Origin: Clostridia bacterium
Lineage (GTDB): Bacteria > Bacillota > Clostridia > Oscillospirales > Acutalibacteraceae
Length of the DNA: 64,000 nucleotides
Assembly: GCA_017466365.1 (NCBI GenBank)
Contig: JAFTUG010000016.1
Coordinates: forward strand, 186,001 to 250,000
Direction: 5' to 3'
Both the position numbers and the translations under genes were made by a program. The notes under the pieces are model-generated. The model saw nothing but the letters and a program-made list of their open reading frames with translations, was not told the DNA's origin and ran no database searches. Of this stretch, positions 52,864 through 61,475 are shown piece by piece. Positions within the stretch are counted from its first letter, which is position 1. Each line of letters starts with the position of its first letter.

Positions 52864-54117
52864 ATGAGTAAGTTTAACCTGTCAAAGCAGAAGATTCTTA
52901 TTCTTGCAATCAGCGCCGTAGTAGTAATTGCAGGCTCTGTTGCCGCTGTTGTTCTTATCAGAAACTTCAGCAAGGAAAAAGAAGACACAACAACTTCTGC
53001 AACCGTACCCACATATCAGTATGTTGAAGAAACATATTATGTTGATGTTCCCGAATTTGTTACAAATGAAAACCACGAAACAGTAACAGACCCCTCGGGC
53101 AATGCTCTCACAACAATCAAAAAGGTTGTTAAAACAACAAAGAAGATTGTTACAAACAACAAAGCAACTACCAAGAAACCTAACGCAAATGCGAATGCAA
53201 ACGCAACACAGGCTCCCGTAACCGAGGCTATGACTCCGCTTCAGGAGTGGCTTTCAAAGAATCAGGTTGCAGGCTACAGATATGAGCCTAACGGCGACTT
53301 CTTTTACACAGACGATAAGGATTGCTGGCAGAAGAATGCCGGTTATAACGAATTCTATGATAACTATGCACCCGCTGCAGCTATGTTTATCGATCAGATT
53401 CGTATTCGTTTTACATATGAAAATAAGGACTGGATGCTCCAGCTTTGGAAGGGTCAGTACGGCTGGCTGTTCGTTGGTGCGGAAACAGGTGTTTATACCG
53501 CTCCTGCAGGTACTTATAAGGGCGGCGACGGCGACCCCAACCATTATGACTGCGCAGCCAAGGAAGACTGGCTTTACATGCAGCTTGACTGCTATTGGAG
53601 CAAGAATAATGACGGTCACTATAAGAAGATTTTCACAAGACCCTATGATAAGTATTGGTGGGCAACAGGCTTCGTTTGGGGTCAGCTCACAAAGTACAGT
53701 AAGCCCAGAACAGAGCTTAAGGCAAAGAACAGAATCACATTTAAGAGCGAAGAAATGGCAAATCTCTTTGTTCAGGGACTCAAGGAAGCAGGCTTTGTAA
53801 GAGCAGTCGGCTCCGATCAGCTTGTTGACGATTCATATTATCAGAGCGGCAAGGATGTTTGGCTTCTCTGGTCAAGCATTCAGCATGACTCATTTGTAGG
53901 CTACACCGGCACAACAACTTCAACAAAGAAGACCACAACCGAAAAGCCCACAACAACAGCTGCTCCCACAACAAAGGCTACAACAGCAGCTCCCACAACC
54001 CAAAAGCCCACAACAACACAGGCTCCCACAACCACCGAGCCTTCCGTTGATGCTCCCGTTGCGAACACTTCAACAACGACTGTTCCCGTTTCGGATTCCG
54101 AAAACGCAGGTCAGTAA
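52864..54117 (+). CDS. Membrane-anchored DUF4474 protein (copy 2) with Thr-rich tail
   Basis: A 417-residue paralog of the preceding gene: N-terminal helix (about residues 10-32), low-complexity Thr/Lys/Asn linker, and a DUF4474 domain (about 125-335) with LWKGQYGWLFVGAETGVYT, DKYWWATGFVWGQL and WLLWS. Unlike copy 1 it ends in some 70 residues rich in Thr, Pro and Ala, resembling mucin-like cell-wall spanning stalks. No LPxTG follows. GGAGG supports the ATG at 52864. A short CGGGC/GCCCG hairpin lies just ahead of the ribosome site. Confidence 0.82.
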   Translation: MSKFNLSKQKILILAISAVVVIAGSVAAVVLIRNFSKEKEDTTTSATVPTYQYVEETYYVDVPEFVTNENHETVTDPSGNALTTIKKVVKTTKKIVTNNKATTKKPNANANANATQAPVTEAMTPLQEWLSKNQVAGYRYEPNGDFFYTDDKDCWQKNAGYNEFYDNYAPAAAMFIDQIRIRFTYENKDWMLQLWKGQYGWLFVGAETGVYTAPAGTYKGGDGDPNHYDCAAKEDWLYMQLDCYWSKNNDGHYKKIFTRPYDKYWWATGFVWGQLTKYSKPRTELKAKNRITFKSEEMANLFVQGLKEAGFVRAVGSDQLVDDSYYQSGKDVWLLWSSIQHDSFVGYTGTTTSTKKTTTEKPTTTAAPTTKATTAAPTTQKPTTTQAPTTTEPSVDAPVANTSTTTVPVSDSENAGQ

Positions 54118-54212
54118 TTTAAGAGGGTTTACAAAATTTACGGTTATGCAACACTTTATGTAAATTGATTAAAAAAATCGCAAAAAACGGTTCATTTTTG
54201 TAGTGAAAGGTG

Positions 54213-54241
54213 TTGACATTAACCCCGATATATGTTAATAT
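54213..54241 (+). promoter_or_regulatory. Promoter of the second exported zinc-finger gene
   Basis: TTGACA (54213-54218), 17 bases, TAATAT (54236-54241), the same arrangement as at 13129 and (minus strand) 17902-17930. The leader is about 45 bases. Confidence 0.7.
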
Positions 54242-54292
54242 AAGGTAACAATTGTTGCTCTTGCAATAAAATTTGAAAGGAATGGTTCTAAA

Positions 54293-55024
54293 ATGAAAAA
54301 AGTACTTGCACTCGCACTTGCACTCATCATGGCTCTCTCCATGAGCGCTATGGCTTTCGCAGCAGACGAAGCATACATTTGCCCTGAATGCGAAGCAGAC
54401 CTTGCAAACGCAACCGAACTCAACACACACATGAAGTCTGTTCACACAGAAACAGAACCCAATGTATGCCCCACATGCGGCAAAGAATTCTACATTGAAT
54501 CTGAATACAACAAGCACATTCAGCTTCATGACAAGACTTGCCCCAAGTGCAACAGAGCATTCGCTGACGAAGCAGAATACAATGCACATATCGAAAAGTG
54601 CACAGTTGGCGACGAAAAGGATTATGTTGACCTTACAGTTAAGGAAATCCTTACAATGATCATCGACATCGCTAAGGCTTCAATGTCACAGTGGGATTCA
54701 ATCGAGAGCGTTATCGTTCGTCTCGTTGATTTCCTTGAAAACATCGGCACAGCAGCAGTTAGCGAAGCTGACGTAAAGGGCGCAGTTGCTGACCTTGAAT
54801 CAGCTCTTGCAGGCATCGAAGTTCCCGCAATTGATGAACTCCTTAACGCTCTTAAGCAGAAGATTAAGGATCTCTATGCAGGCGAAGTTGCTACAACTGT
54901 TGAAGTAACAACAGAAGTTGCTCCTCCCGCAGAAACAGGTTCATCATCAGTTGGTATCGCTGTTTTCGCAGCTGTTTCAGTTGCAGCAGCAGCAGCTTAT
55001 GTTTGCACAAAGAAGAGCAAATAA
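54293..55024 (+). CDS. Exported protein with three C2H2/C2HC zinc fingers and a C-terminal anchor
   Basis: A 243-residue protein with a signal peptide (residues 1-24). Fingers have ligands C30/C33/H46/H51, C59/C62/H75/H79 and C83/C86/H99/C103. The second, CPTCGKEF-x5-Y-x2-H-x3-H, fits the classical eukaryotic C2H2 pattern including the Phe and hydrophobic core positions. A helical region (about 110-200) and a short Thr/Glu linker follow. The end is PAETG, a hydrophobic helix and CTKKSK, which resembles a divergent sortase sorting signal. Codon use is strongly biased, as in the repeat protein at 13264. It is a paralog of the gene at 17839. Confidence 0.82.
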   Translation: MKKVLALALALIMALSMSAMAFAADEAYICPECEADLANATELNTHMKSVHTETEPNVCPTCGKEFYIESEYNKHIQLHDKTCPKCNRAFADEAEYNAHIEKCTVGDEKDYVDLTVKEILTMIIDIAKASMSQWDSIESVIVRLVDFLENIGTAAVSEADVKGAVADLESALAGIEVPAIDELLNALKQKIKDLYAGEVATTVEVTTEVAPPAETGSSSVGIAVFAAVSVAAAAAYVCTKKSK

Positions 55025-55080
55025 TTGATTACTTAAGCTTATTAGATTGAATTAGCGCAAGAATTTAATTGAAAAGCACT

Positions 55081-55111
55081 ACGGCGTATCCGCAAGGATA
55101 CGCCGTTTTTT
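55081..55111 (+). terminator. Terminator of the zinc-finger gene
   Basis: ACGGCGTATCC and GGATACGCCGT form an 11-base stem with a GCAA tetraloop, followed by T6. Confidence 0.9.
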
Positions 55112-55240
55112 ACTCTCGTTCATCGCAGGTCAGAATTTCCGAAATGATATCAGAAATCAATTTCATAGAAAAATCGTAGGGTGGGAGAACCTCATTTTGC
55201 GAATCGGTGAACAACTGATAAATTATTTGAACAATAACAA

Positions 55241-55320
55241 CGGTAGGGGCGGATATCATCCGCCCGAACACAATTGCATCGCAGTCCCCTAATTCTGAAT
55301 TACACATTCCGAATTCTGAA
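55241..55320. repeat. Intergenic palindromic repeat region
   Basis: GGGCGGATAT and ATCCGCCC form a compact palindrome (55247-55265), followed by AATTCTGAATT and ATTCCGAATTCTGAA short repeats. Such GGGGCGGAT hairpins recur between genes in many Ruminococcaceae, from general knowledge. The rest of the gap from 55112 to 55357 shows no convincing gene. Confidence 0.45.
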
Positions 55321-55359
55321 CAAAAAACCGTAGCTGACCGTGTTAAATCAAACAATGAA

Positions 55360-55390
55360 CCCCATGCACGATTAAAGTGCATGGGGTTTT
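55360..55390 (-). terminator. Hairpin after lexA
   Basis: CCCCATGCAC and GTGCATGGGG form a 10-base stem next to the lexA stop. T-runs on both sides are short. Confidence 0.5.
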
Positions 55391-55391
55391 A

Positions 55392-55982
55392 TCAATAATA
55401 TCTGTAGCTGGCAATAACCTTGCCGAGAATGATAACTTCATTAACAATAATCGGCTCGTAGGTGTCGTTTTCAGGCTGTAATCTGAAATGACCGTTTTCC
55501 TTATAGAATGTTTTAACTGTTGCAGAATCATCAATCAGAGCAACAACCATTTCGCCGTTGCGTGCCGTCGGAGTTCTTTCAACAATAACGATATCGCCGT
55601 CAAGAATTCCTGCCTGAATCATACTCTCACCCTTAACCTTAAGAGCAAAAAGCTCCTTATCCTGTGCACCGACCATTGAAAACGGGAGATATCCCTCGAT
55701 TTCCTCAACAGCAAGAATGGGTGAGCCTGCTGTTACAGTACCGAGAAGGGGAACATGGGTAACATTATCTGCCTGACCGACAATTTTAATGCATCTTTTG
55801 AGCATTGGCGGTCTCTGAATGTATCCTGCCGCTTCAAGTGCATCGAGATTTGCCTGAACGGACGATGTTGAACGCAGACCGACGGCTGCTCCGATTTCAC
55901 GAACGCTCGGAGTCATGCCGTTTTTTGCCGTTTCAACAAGAAATTCATATATTTTCTGCTGGATAGGTGTAATCGGCTTCAT
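55392..55982 (-). CDS. lexA: SOS repressor LexA
   Basis: A 196-residue repressor of the DNA-damage response. The winged helix (residues 1-65) has TPSVREIGAAVGLRS. The autocleavage site is Ala85-Gly86 (VTAGSP). The catalytic pair is Ser120 (KGESM) and Lys157 (ATVKTFY). RecA-bound single-stranded DNA triggers self-cleavage. Two LexA-box-like sites over its promoter show the expected autoregulation. Confidence 0.95.
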   Translation of the reverse strand: MKPITPIQQKIYEFLVETAKNGMTPSVREIGAAVGLRSTSSVQANLDALEAAGYIQRPPMLKRCIKIVGQADNVTHVPLLGTVTAGSPILAVEEIEGYLPFSMVGAQDKELFALKVKGESMIQAGILDGDIVIVERTPTARNGEMVVALIDDSATVKTFYKENGHFRLQPENDTYEPIIVNEVIILGKVIASYRYY

Positions 55983-56034
55983 AATTTAACCTCTTTCTTT
56001 ATCTTTTTGGTGGAATTTATACTCTCTCGAGGGT

Positions 56035-56074
56035 ATTATAGCACAAATGTTCGTGAAATGCAAACATTTGTTTG
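56035..56074 (-). promoter_or_regulatory. lexA promoter with LexA boxes
   Basis: On the minus strand TTGCAT (56058-56063), 17 bases, TATAAT (56035-56040). CAAACAAATGTTTG (56061-56074) fits the Bacillota box CGAAC-N4-GTTYG with one mismatch; a weaker box with a perfect CGAAC half lies at 56040-56053 in the spacer. Confidence 0.75.
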
Positions 56075-56181
56075 ATATTTTTCAAAAAATTTTTTCGTAT
56101 AAGGGTATTTAATTATTTATTTAATTATGATATAATCTATCTAATAATGGATAATTGCATCCGGTTATAAAAAGGAGTATC

Positions 56182-57066
56182 ATGGCGAAGGAAAAAATAC
56201 AAAATAATACTTCGTTTGAAAATCGCAGTAAAAAGCCGATTGTTGCTGCGGTTGCGGTAATCTGCGCTCTTTCGGCCGTGTTGATTTTATTCCTCATATT
56301 TAAAAATTCGTTATATTTGACCGTTTCTCAATATAAAACAGAAAAACAGGAATACGCCGAGGCGTTGGAGTGTGTTGAAGGTATTCACACTGACAGTGCA
56401 GAGGCACTTGCTCTTTATCTTAAGCTTCGCATTGACATTAATGAAAATTATCCTGTATTGCTTACGGATTTCAACCCGTCGATTATTGCCGGCTGGACAG
56501 AATCGGTTTCTGCCGTGGAAGCGGTCAAGCATTTTCTCAATGACGATATTGCCGAAGAGGCGGAAAATTTGAGCATTACACTGCATCAGGTTAATTCATG
56601 CCTTACGCAGTATGATCATATTCGAGGAGATATCCTTTCGCTCATGGATATTTTTGCGGAGCTGAATCGGCTTTATACTAAGGATGCCAACGGTAAGAAT
56701 GCTGCATTTACGGTTATGGAGGAACGAATAAAAATTTCCTCATGGGAGCAGCAGCTTTCAACCCTTATAAACTATTCAAATACTGTTCCGATGTATGAAA
56801 ACATTTATCTTCTCAATTATCTTATCAAAGAGGTTGAAGGAGAGTGTGTTGACCTGAAAGCGGCAATGGATTCCGTTATTGCAATGGGATATAAGGAAAC
56901 CGACCTTATCCGTTTGAGCGGCACCGGTCAAAAGCAATTTCCAGCCATAACAAACAGCAATAATGAATCGGTAAATCTTTTGCAAAAAGATCGATATGAA
57001 AGATTTATGTATGAGGGAATCTGCAAACAGCTTGCAGAGGTTCTCGGCGATTTTTATGAGGTGTAA
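56182..57066 (+). CDS. Hypothetical single-pass membrane protein
   Basis: A 294-residue protein with a basic N-terminus, one transmembrane helix (about residues 20-42) and an extracytoplasmic, mostly helical domain. The first part (TEKQEYAEALECVEGIHTDS) could be TPR-like. I recognise no family. AAAGGAG supports the ATG at 56182. A TATAAT at 56131-56136 is a likely -10. It is divergent from lexA, and the nearest LexA box is about 108 bases upstream of its start codon, so SOS control is possible but not shown. Confidence 0.6.
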   Translation: MAKEKIQNNTSFENRSKKPIVAAVAVICALSAVLILFLIFKNSLYLTVSQYKTEKQEYAEALECVEGIHTDSAEALALYLKLRIDINENYPVLLTDFNPSIIAGWTESVSAVEAVKHFLNDDIAEEAENLSITLHQVNSCLTQYDHIRGDILSLMDIFAELNRLYTKDANGKNAAFTVMEERIKISSWEQQLSTLINYSNTVPMYENIYLLNYLIKEVEGECVDLKAAMDSVIAMGYKETDLIRLSGTGQKQFPAITNSNNESVNLLQKDRYERFMYEGICKQLAEVLGDFYEV

Positions 57067-57099
57067 GTCTGTTGCGGATAGAATTTTAACTGTGTCCCA

Positions 57100-57128
57100 T
57101 TGACAATAAATTATCAATATGGTAAAAT
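57100..57128 (+). promoter_or_regulatory. Promoter of the riboswitch-ATPase transcript
   Basis: TTGACA (57100-57105), 17 bases, TAAAAT (57123-57128), ending 14 bases before the riboswitch. Confidence 0.7.
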
Positions 57129-57142
57129 AAATCTCACAAGTT

Positions 57143-57277
57143 AAAGGGGAGTAGCTTACGGGTTTCCCGAGCGGTCTGTCAACAACCGTTGCTTTAAGCA
57201 TCTGGCAGACACCCAGCTTTTTTGGAAGCAAGACCTTTGACAGAGAATTTTTACTGTTCTCTGCCAGAGGTTTTTAT
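57143..57277 (+). promoter_or_regulatory. yybP-ykoY (manganese) riboswitch with terminator
   Basis: The conserved strands of the aptamer are present: AAAGGGGAGTAGC at 57143-57155 and GCAAGACCTTT at 57228-57238, with variable helices between. The latter overlaps a terminator stem, CCTTTG-CAGAGAA against TTCTCTG-CAGAGG, followed by TTTTTA (57270-57276). Mn2+ binding to this RNA class stabilises the aptamer and lets transcription continue. This points to a metal-efflux role for the ATPase downstream. Confidence 0.85.
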
Positions 57278-57317
57278 ATTTATAAAGAGAAAAAAAGTTT
57301 TGAAAGGATTGAAATTG

Positions 57318-60005
57318 ATGAAGTTCTACCTCGAACAGATTAGCGATGTCTTTTCTCATGTCAAAAGCTCTGAAAGCGGTCTGACATCGGCAGAAGCTGA
57401 AAAAAGGCTTGCCGAAAACGGCAAAAACAAGCTTAAAGAAGGCAAGAAAAAGACAACTCTCCAGAGAATTCTTGAGCAGCTGTCTGACCCTATGATTATC
57501 ATTCTTATCGTTGCCGCAGTTATCTCGGCAATTACGGAATGGTTTGAGGGCGGTTCGTTCCACTTCGTTTTCCCCACCGATACGGTTATTATTATGGTTG
57601 TTGTTGTTATCAACACAATTCTCGGCGTTGTTCAGGAAAGCAAGGCTGAAGCGGCTATTGAAGCACTTCAGGAAATGAGTGCCGCAACGTCAAAGGTTAT
57701 GCGTGACGGCAAGCTTGTTTCCGTTCGCAGTGAAGACCTTGTTATTGGTGATATTGTTATCCTTGAAGCAGGCGACGCCGTTCCCGCAGACTGCCGCATT
57801 TTTGAATCCGCAAGCATGAAGATTGAAGAAGCAGCCCTTACAGGTGAATCAGTTCCCGTTGATAAGGTGATTGCTATTCTTAACGGCGGCGACAAGGGCG
57901 AGGTTCCCCTCGGTGACAGAAAGAACATGGCATATATGGGCTCAACCGTTGTTTACGGCAGAGGCAAGGCTGTTGTTGTAGGCACAGGTATGGACACCGA
58001 AATGGGCAAGATTGCAGACGCAATTGCACAGGCTGAAGAAGGTCAGACTCCTCTTCAGATTAAGCTTGCACAGCTTTCAAAAATTCTTACAAAGCTTGTT
58101 CTCGGTATCTGCGTAGTTCTTTTTGCATATCAGATGATCGTTTCATACGTTCAGACAGGTGCAATGCCTGAAATCACAAAGATTCTCGACAGCTTCATGG
58201 TTGCCGTTTCACTTGCTGTTGCGGCTATTCCCGAAGGTCTTGTTGCTGTTGTTACAATTGTTCTTTCAATCGGCGTTACAAATATGTCGAAGAAGAACGC
58301 TATTATCAGAAAGCTTACCGCAGTTGAAACCCTCGGCTGTGCACAGATTATCTGCTCGGATAAGACCGGTACTCTTACACAGAATAAGATGACCGTTGTT
58401 GACCATTACGGCGACAATGAGGCTCTTATCGCAAAGGCGATGGCTCTTTGCTGCGATGCTGAAATTGACGAAAACGGCGAGGTTACAGGTGAACCCACAG
58501 AAGCTGCTCTTGTAGGCTATGCATACGCACTCAAGATGCACAAGAATGACCTTGTTGCAAATGCTCCCAGAATCGGTGAAGCTCCCTTCGATTCGGGCAG
58601 AAAGATGATGTCAACCGTTCATCAGACTGTTGACGGTATTGTTCAGTACACAAAGGGCGCACCCGACGAGCTTCTTAAGAGATGCACCCATGCTCTCATT
58701 AACGGCGAGGTTGTTCCTTTCACAGAAGAGGTTAAGGCTGCAATACTTGCAGATAACAAGAGAATGGCGGACCAGGCACTTCGTGTTCTTGCCGTTGCAT
58801 ACAGAAACTATGATTCCGCTCCTGCAGATTATGCTCCCGAGGCTCTTGAAAATAATCTTATTTTCATCGGTCTTACAGGTATGATTGACCCTGCCCGTCC
58901 CGAAGTTAAGGCAGCTATTGAAGAATGCCGCTCGGCAGGTATTACCCCCATTATGATTACGGGCGACCATAAGGATACTGCGGTTGCAATCGCAATTCAG
59001 CTCGGTATTATCGAAGATGCATCAAGTGCAATCACAGGCGCACAGCTTGATGAAATCAGCGATGAGGACTTTGCTGAAAGAGTTACCGAATTCAGAGTTT
59101 ATGCCCGTGTTCAGCCCGAACACAAAACAAGAATTGTTAATGCATGGCGTGCAAGAGGTATGATTACCGCAATGACAGGCGACGGCGTTAACGATGCTCC
59201 CTCCATCAAGAGCGCTGACATCGGCGTTGGTATGGGTATTACCGGCACAGACGTTACAAAGAACGTTGCAGACATGGTTCTTGCTGACGATAACTTTGCA
59301 ACAATCGTTGCTGCTGTTTCCGAAGGCAGAAGAATTTATGATAACATCAGAAAGGCAATTCAGTTCCTTCTCGGTTCAAACCTTTCCGAAGTTCTTTCAA
59401 TCTTCACCGCAACAATTCTTAACTTCACAATTCTTAAGCCCGTTCATCTTCTTTTCATCAACCTTGTAACAGACAGTATTCCTGCTCTTGCTCTCGGTCT
59501 TGAAAAGCCCGAAAGAGATATCATGCAGCGTAAGCCCAGAAACAGCAAGGAAGGCGTTTTCGCAGGCGGCATGGGATTTGATGTGTTCTATCAGGGCGCA
59601 CTTGTTACAATCCTTACACTCGCAGCGTTCTTTATCGGTGAATTCCTTGAAACAGGTCACTGGCAGTTTACAAATATTGCAGACTGCAAGGAAGGCATGA
59701 CAATGGCATTCCTCACAATGTCAATGTGTGAAATTTTCCACTCATTCAACATGCGTTCACAGAGAGGCTCGGTTATCGGTATGGCATTCGGTCAGAAGTC
59801 ACACAACATTGTTCTTTACGGCGCAATGGTTGCTTCTCTTCTTCTTACAACAGCTATTATCGAAATTCCGTTCCTTGCTGAAATGTTTGAATTCGTTCAC
59901 CTTGATGCAAAGGCATATTGCATCTCAATCGGTCTTGCATTCCTTGTAATTCCCATTGTTGAGATTATCAAGGCTGTTCAAAGAGCTGCATCAAAAAATA
60001 AGTAA
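57318..60005 (+). CDS. P-type ATPase, PMCA/Ca-type, probable Mn2+ (or Ca2+) exporter
   Basis: An 895-residue P-type ATPase. Landmarks: the N-terminal cation ATPase domain, LTGESVPVDK in the actuator, IPEGLVAVVT in helix 4, the phosphorylation site SDKTGTLTQNKM (Asp about 348), KGAPDELLKRC, TGDGVNDAP (about 621-629) and NLVTDSIPALALGLEKPE in helix 6. PEGL with the N-x3-D of helix 6 is the ion-site pattern of Ca2+/Mn2+ pumps. The yybP-ykoY riboswitch upstream favours Mn2+ as the regulated ion. AAGGATTG precedes the ATG at 57318. Confidence 0.92.
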   Translation: MKFYLEQISDVFSHVKSSESGLTSAEAEKRLAENGKNKLKEGKKKTTLQRILEQLSDPMIIILIVAAVISAITEWFEGGSFHFVFPTDTVIIMVVVVINTILGVVQESKAEAAIEALQEMSAATSKVMRDGKLVSVRSEDLVIGDIVILEAGDAVPADCRIFESASMKIEEAALTGESVPVDKVIAILNGGDKGEVPLGDRKNMAYMGSTVVYGRGKAVVVGTGMDTEMGKIADAIAQAEEGQTPLQIKLAQLSKILTKLVLGICVVLFAYQMIVSYVQTGAMPEITKILDSFMVAVSLAVAAIPEGLVAVVTIVLSIGVTNMSKKNAIIRKLTAVETLGCAQIICSDKTGTLTQNKMTVVDHYGDNEALIAKAMALCCDAEIDENGEVTGEPTEAALVGYAYALKMHKNDLVANAPRIGEAPFDSGRKMMSTVHQTVDGIVQYTKGAPDELLKRCTHALINGEVVPFTEEVKAAILADNKRMADQALRVLAVAYRNYDSAPADYAPEALENNLIFIGLTGMIDPARPEVKAAIEECRSAGITPIMITGDHKDTAVAIAIQLGIIEDASSAITGAQLDEISDEDFAERVTEFRVYARVQPEHKTRIVNAWRARGMITAMTGDGVNDAPSIKSADIGVGMGITGTDVTKNVADMVLADDNFATIVAAVSEGRRIYDNIRKAIQFLLGSNLSEVLSIFTATILNFTILKPVHLLFINLVTDSIPALALGLEKPERDIMQRKPRNSKEGVFAGGMGFDVFYQGALVTILTLAAFFIGEFLETGHWQFTNIADCKEGMTMAFLTMSMCEIFHSFNMRSQRGSVIGMAFGQKSHNIVLYGAMVASLLLTTAIIEIPFLAEMFEFVHLDAKAYCISIGLAFLVIPIVEIIKAVQRAASKNK

Positions 60006-60012
60006 AAAATAT

Positions 60013-60048
60013 GGCTTGCACATTTGGTGATGTGCAAGCCGTTTTTTT
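60013..60048 (+). terminator. Bidirectional terminator between the P-type ATPase and mgtE
   Basis: GGCTTGCACAT and ATGTGCAAGCC form an 11-base stem with T7 on the plus strand and T6 on the minus strand. Confidence 0.88.
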
Positions 60049-61402
60049 ATATAAGAAATGCTTTTGCAAGTCCGAAGTAGATAACAAGGGTGACGATGTC
60101 AACGAGGGTTGCAATCATCGGACCTGCCATGAGTGCCGGGTCAAGTTTTATGATTTTTGCAAATATCGGAAGTGAACAGCCGATGAGTTTTGCAACAACT
60201 ATCGCACAGAACATTGCGAGCGAAACAACAAGAAAAACAGGCAGACTTCCTTCGCAGAAAAGATACATTCGCAAAATATTTGCAACCGCAAGCACTCCGC
60301 CGCATATTGCCGCAACACGCAGCTCTTTGAGAACGATTTTTAAATAGTCTTTTATTTCGATTTCACCGACGGCGAGACCGCGGATAATAAGTGTTGAAAC
60401 CTGACTTCCTGCATTACCGCCCGTACCCATGAGCATGGGCATGGATGCGGTCAGTGCAACAAAGCCTGAAAGTAGAGTTTCATAGCCCTCAATAATTTTT
60501 CCCGTAAAAGTTCCGGAAATCATAAGAATGAGCAGCCAGAGAATTCTGTTTCTGGCAAGCTTGAAAACTCCCGTTTTGAGATATTCGTCATCGGAGGGAG
60601 CAAGCAAAGCCATCTTCTCGAAGTCCTCGGTTGTTTCTTCTTCAATAACGTCAACAATATCGTCAACCGTGATAATGCCGACAAGTCGGTTTTCGTTATC
60701 AACAACGGGAACACTCAAAAGGTCGTACTTTTTAACAATATCCGCAACGTACTCACGGTCATCGAGTGTGTTAACGGAAATAAGCTGTGCATCATCCTCC
60801 ATGATATCGCCGACAAGGGTATCCTTATCGCAGAGTAGGAGCGAAAGCAGAGGAATGCTTCCGAGAAGGTGATGTTCTTTATCAATGCAATAACAGGTGT
60901 AGACAGTTTCTTTGTCTATGCCTGTTTTTCTTATTTTATCGATTGCTTCCGCTGCGGTAAGGCTCGTGCGAAGATGCACCATTTCAATGGTCATCAGGCT
61001 GCCGGCACAGTCATCGGGATATTTGAGAAATCTGTTGATAAGCTTTCTGGTTTCGGGGTCGGAATGAGCAAGCACTCTTGTTACAACGCTTGCAGGCATT
61101 TCCTCAAGAAAGTCAACCGTATCGTCGAGAAACATTTCATCAAGCAGGATTTCAAGCTCGGTATCGTTTATCTTTTTAACGAGATCTGTTTGGGTTTCGG
61201 GTTCAAGATAAGCAAAAACCTCCGCAGATATATCTTTCGGCAAAACTCTGAAAACAAAAAGTTTTTCTTTGAGTTCAAGCTCTTCAATAATCAGCGCCGT
61301 ATCAACAACATTGATTTCCGTAAGACAATCACGAAGAGCCGATATTTCGCCTTTTTTTATCATTTCTGCAATATCGGCAAGAATGATTTCAAAATTTTCC
61401 AT
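60047..61402 (-). CDS. mgtE: Magnesium transporter MgtE
   Basis: A 451-residue Mg2+ channel. The N domain (residues 1-130) and paired CBS domains (about 130-260; DCAGSLMTIEMV, DDREYVADIVKKYDLLSVPV) form the cytosolic Mg2+ sensor. The five-helix membrane domain has LTASMPMLMGTGGNAGSQ and a C-terminal DPALMAGPM with the pore-site Asp pattern. AAAGGCGG precedes the ATG. It lies beside a Mn-riboswitch ATPase, giving a divalent-cation locus. A structured leader lies upstream. Confidence 0.94.
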   Translation of the reverse strand: MENFEIILADIAEMIKKGEISALRDCLTEINVVDTALIIEELELKEKLFVFRVLPKDISAEVFAYLEPETQTDLVKKINDTELEILLDEMFLDDTVDFLEEMPASVVTRVLAHSDPETRKLINRFLKYPDDCAGSLMTIEMVHLRTSLTAAEAIDKIRKTGIDKETVYTCYCIDKEHHLLGSIPLLSLLLCDKDTLVGDIMEDDAQLISVNTLDDREYVADIVKKYDLLSVPVVDNENRLVGIITVDDIVDVIEEETTEDFEKMALLAPSDDEYLKTGVFKLARNRILWLLILMISGTFTGKIIEGYETLLSGFVALTASMPMLMGTGGNAGSQVSTLIIRGLAVGEIEIKDYLKIVLKELRVAAICGGVLAVANILRMYLFCEGSLPVFLVVSLAMFCAIVVAKLIGCSLPIFAKIIKLDPALMAGPMIATLVDIVTLVIYFGLAKAFLI

Positions 61403-61475
61403 AAAAAACGCCGCCTTTCACTAACCGCAAAGACAGCACAAATCAAACGAAAGCGATTTAGTTTTTAAATCACTC

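Noticed and set aside
55110..55382. 90-codon minus-strand frame between the zinc-finger gene and lexA
   Set aside because: It runs through a terminator and a palindromic repeat and has no ribosome site or recognisable domain.
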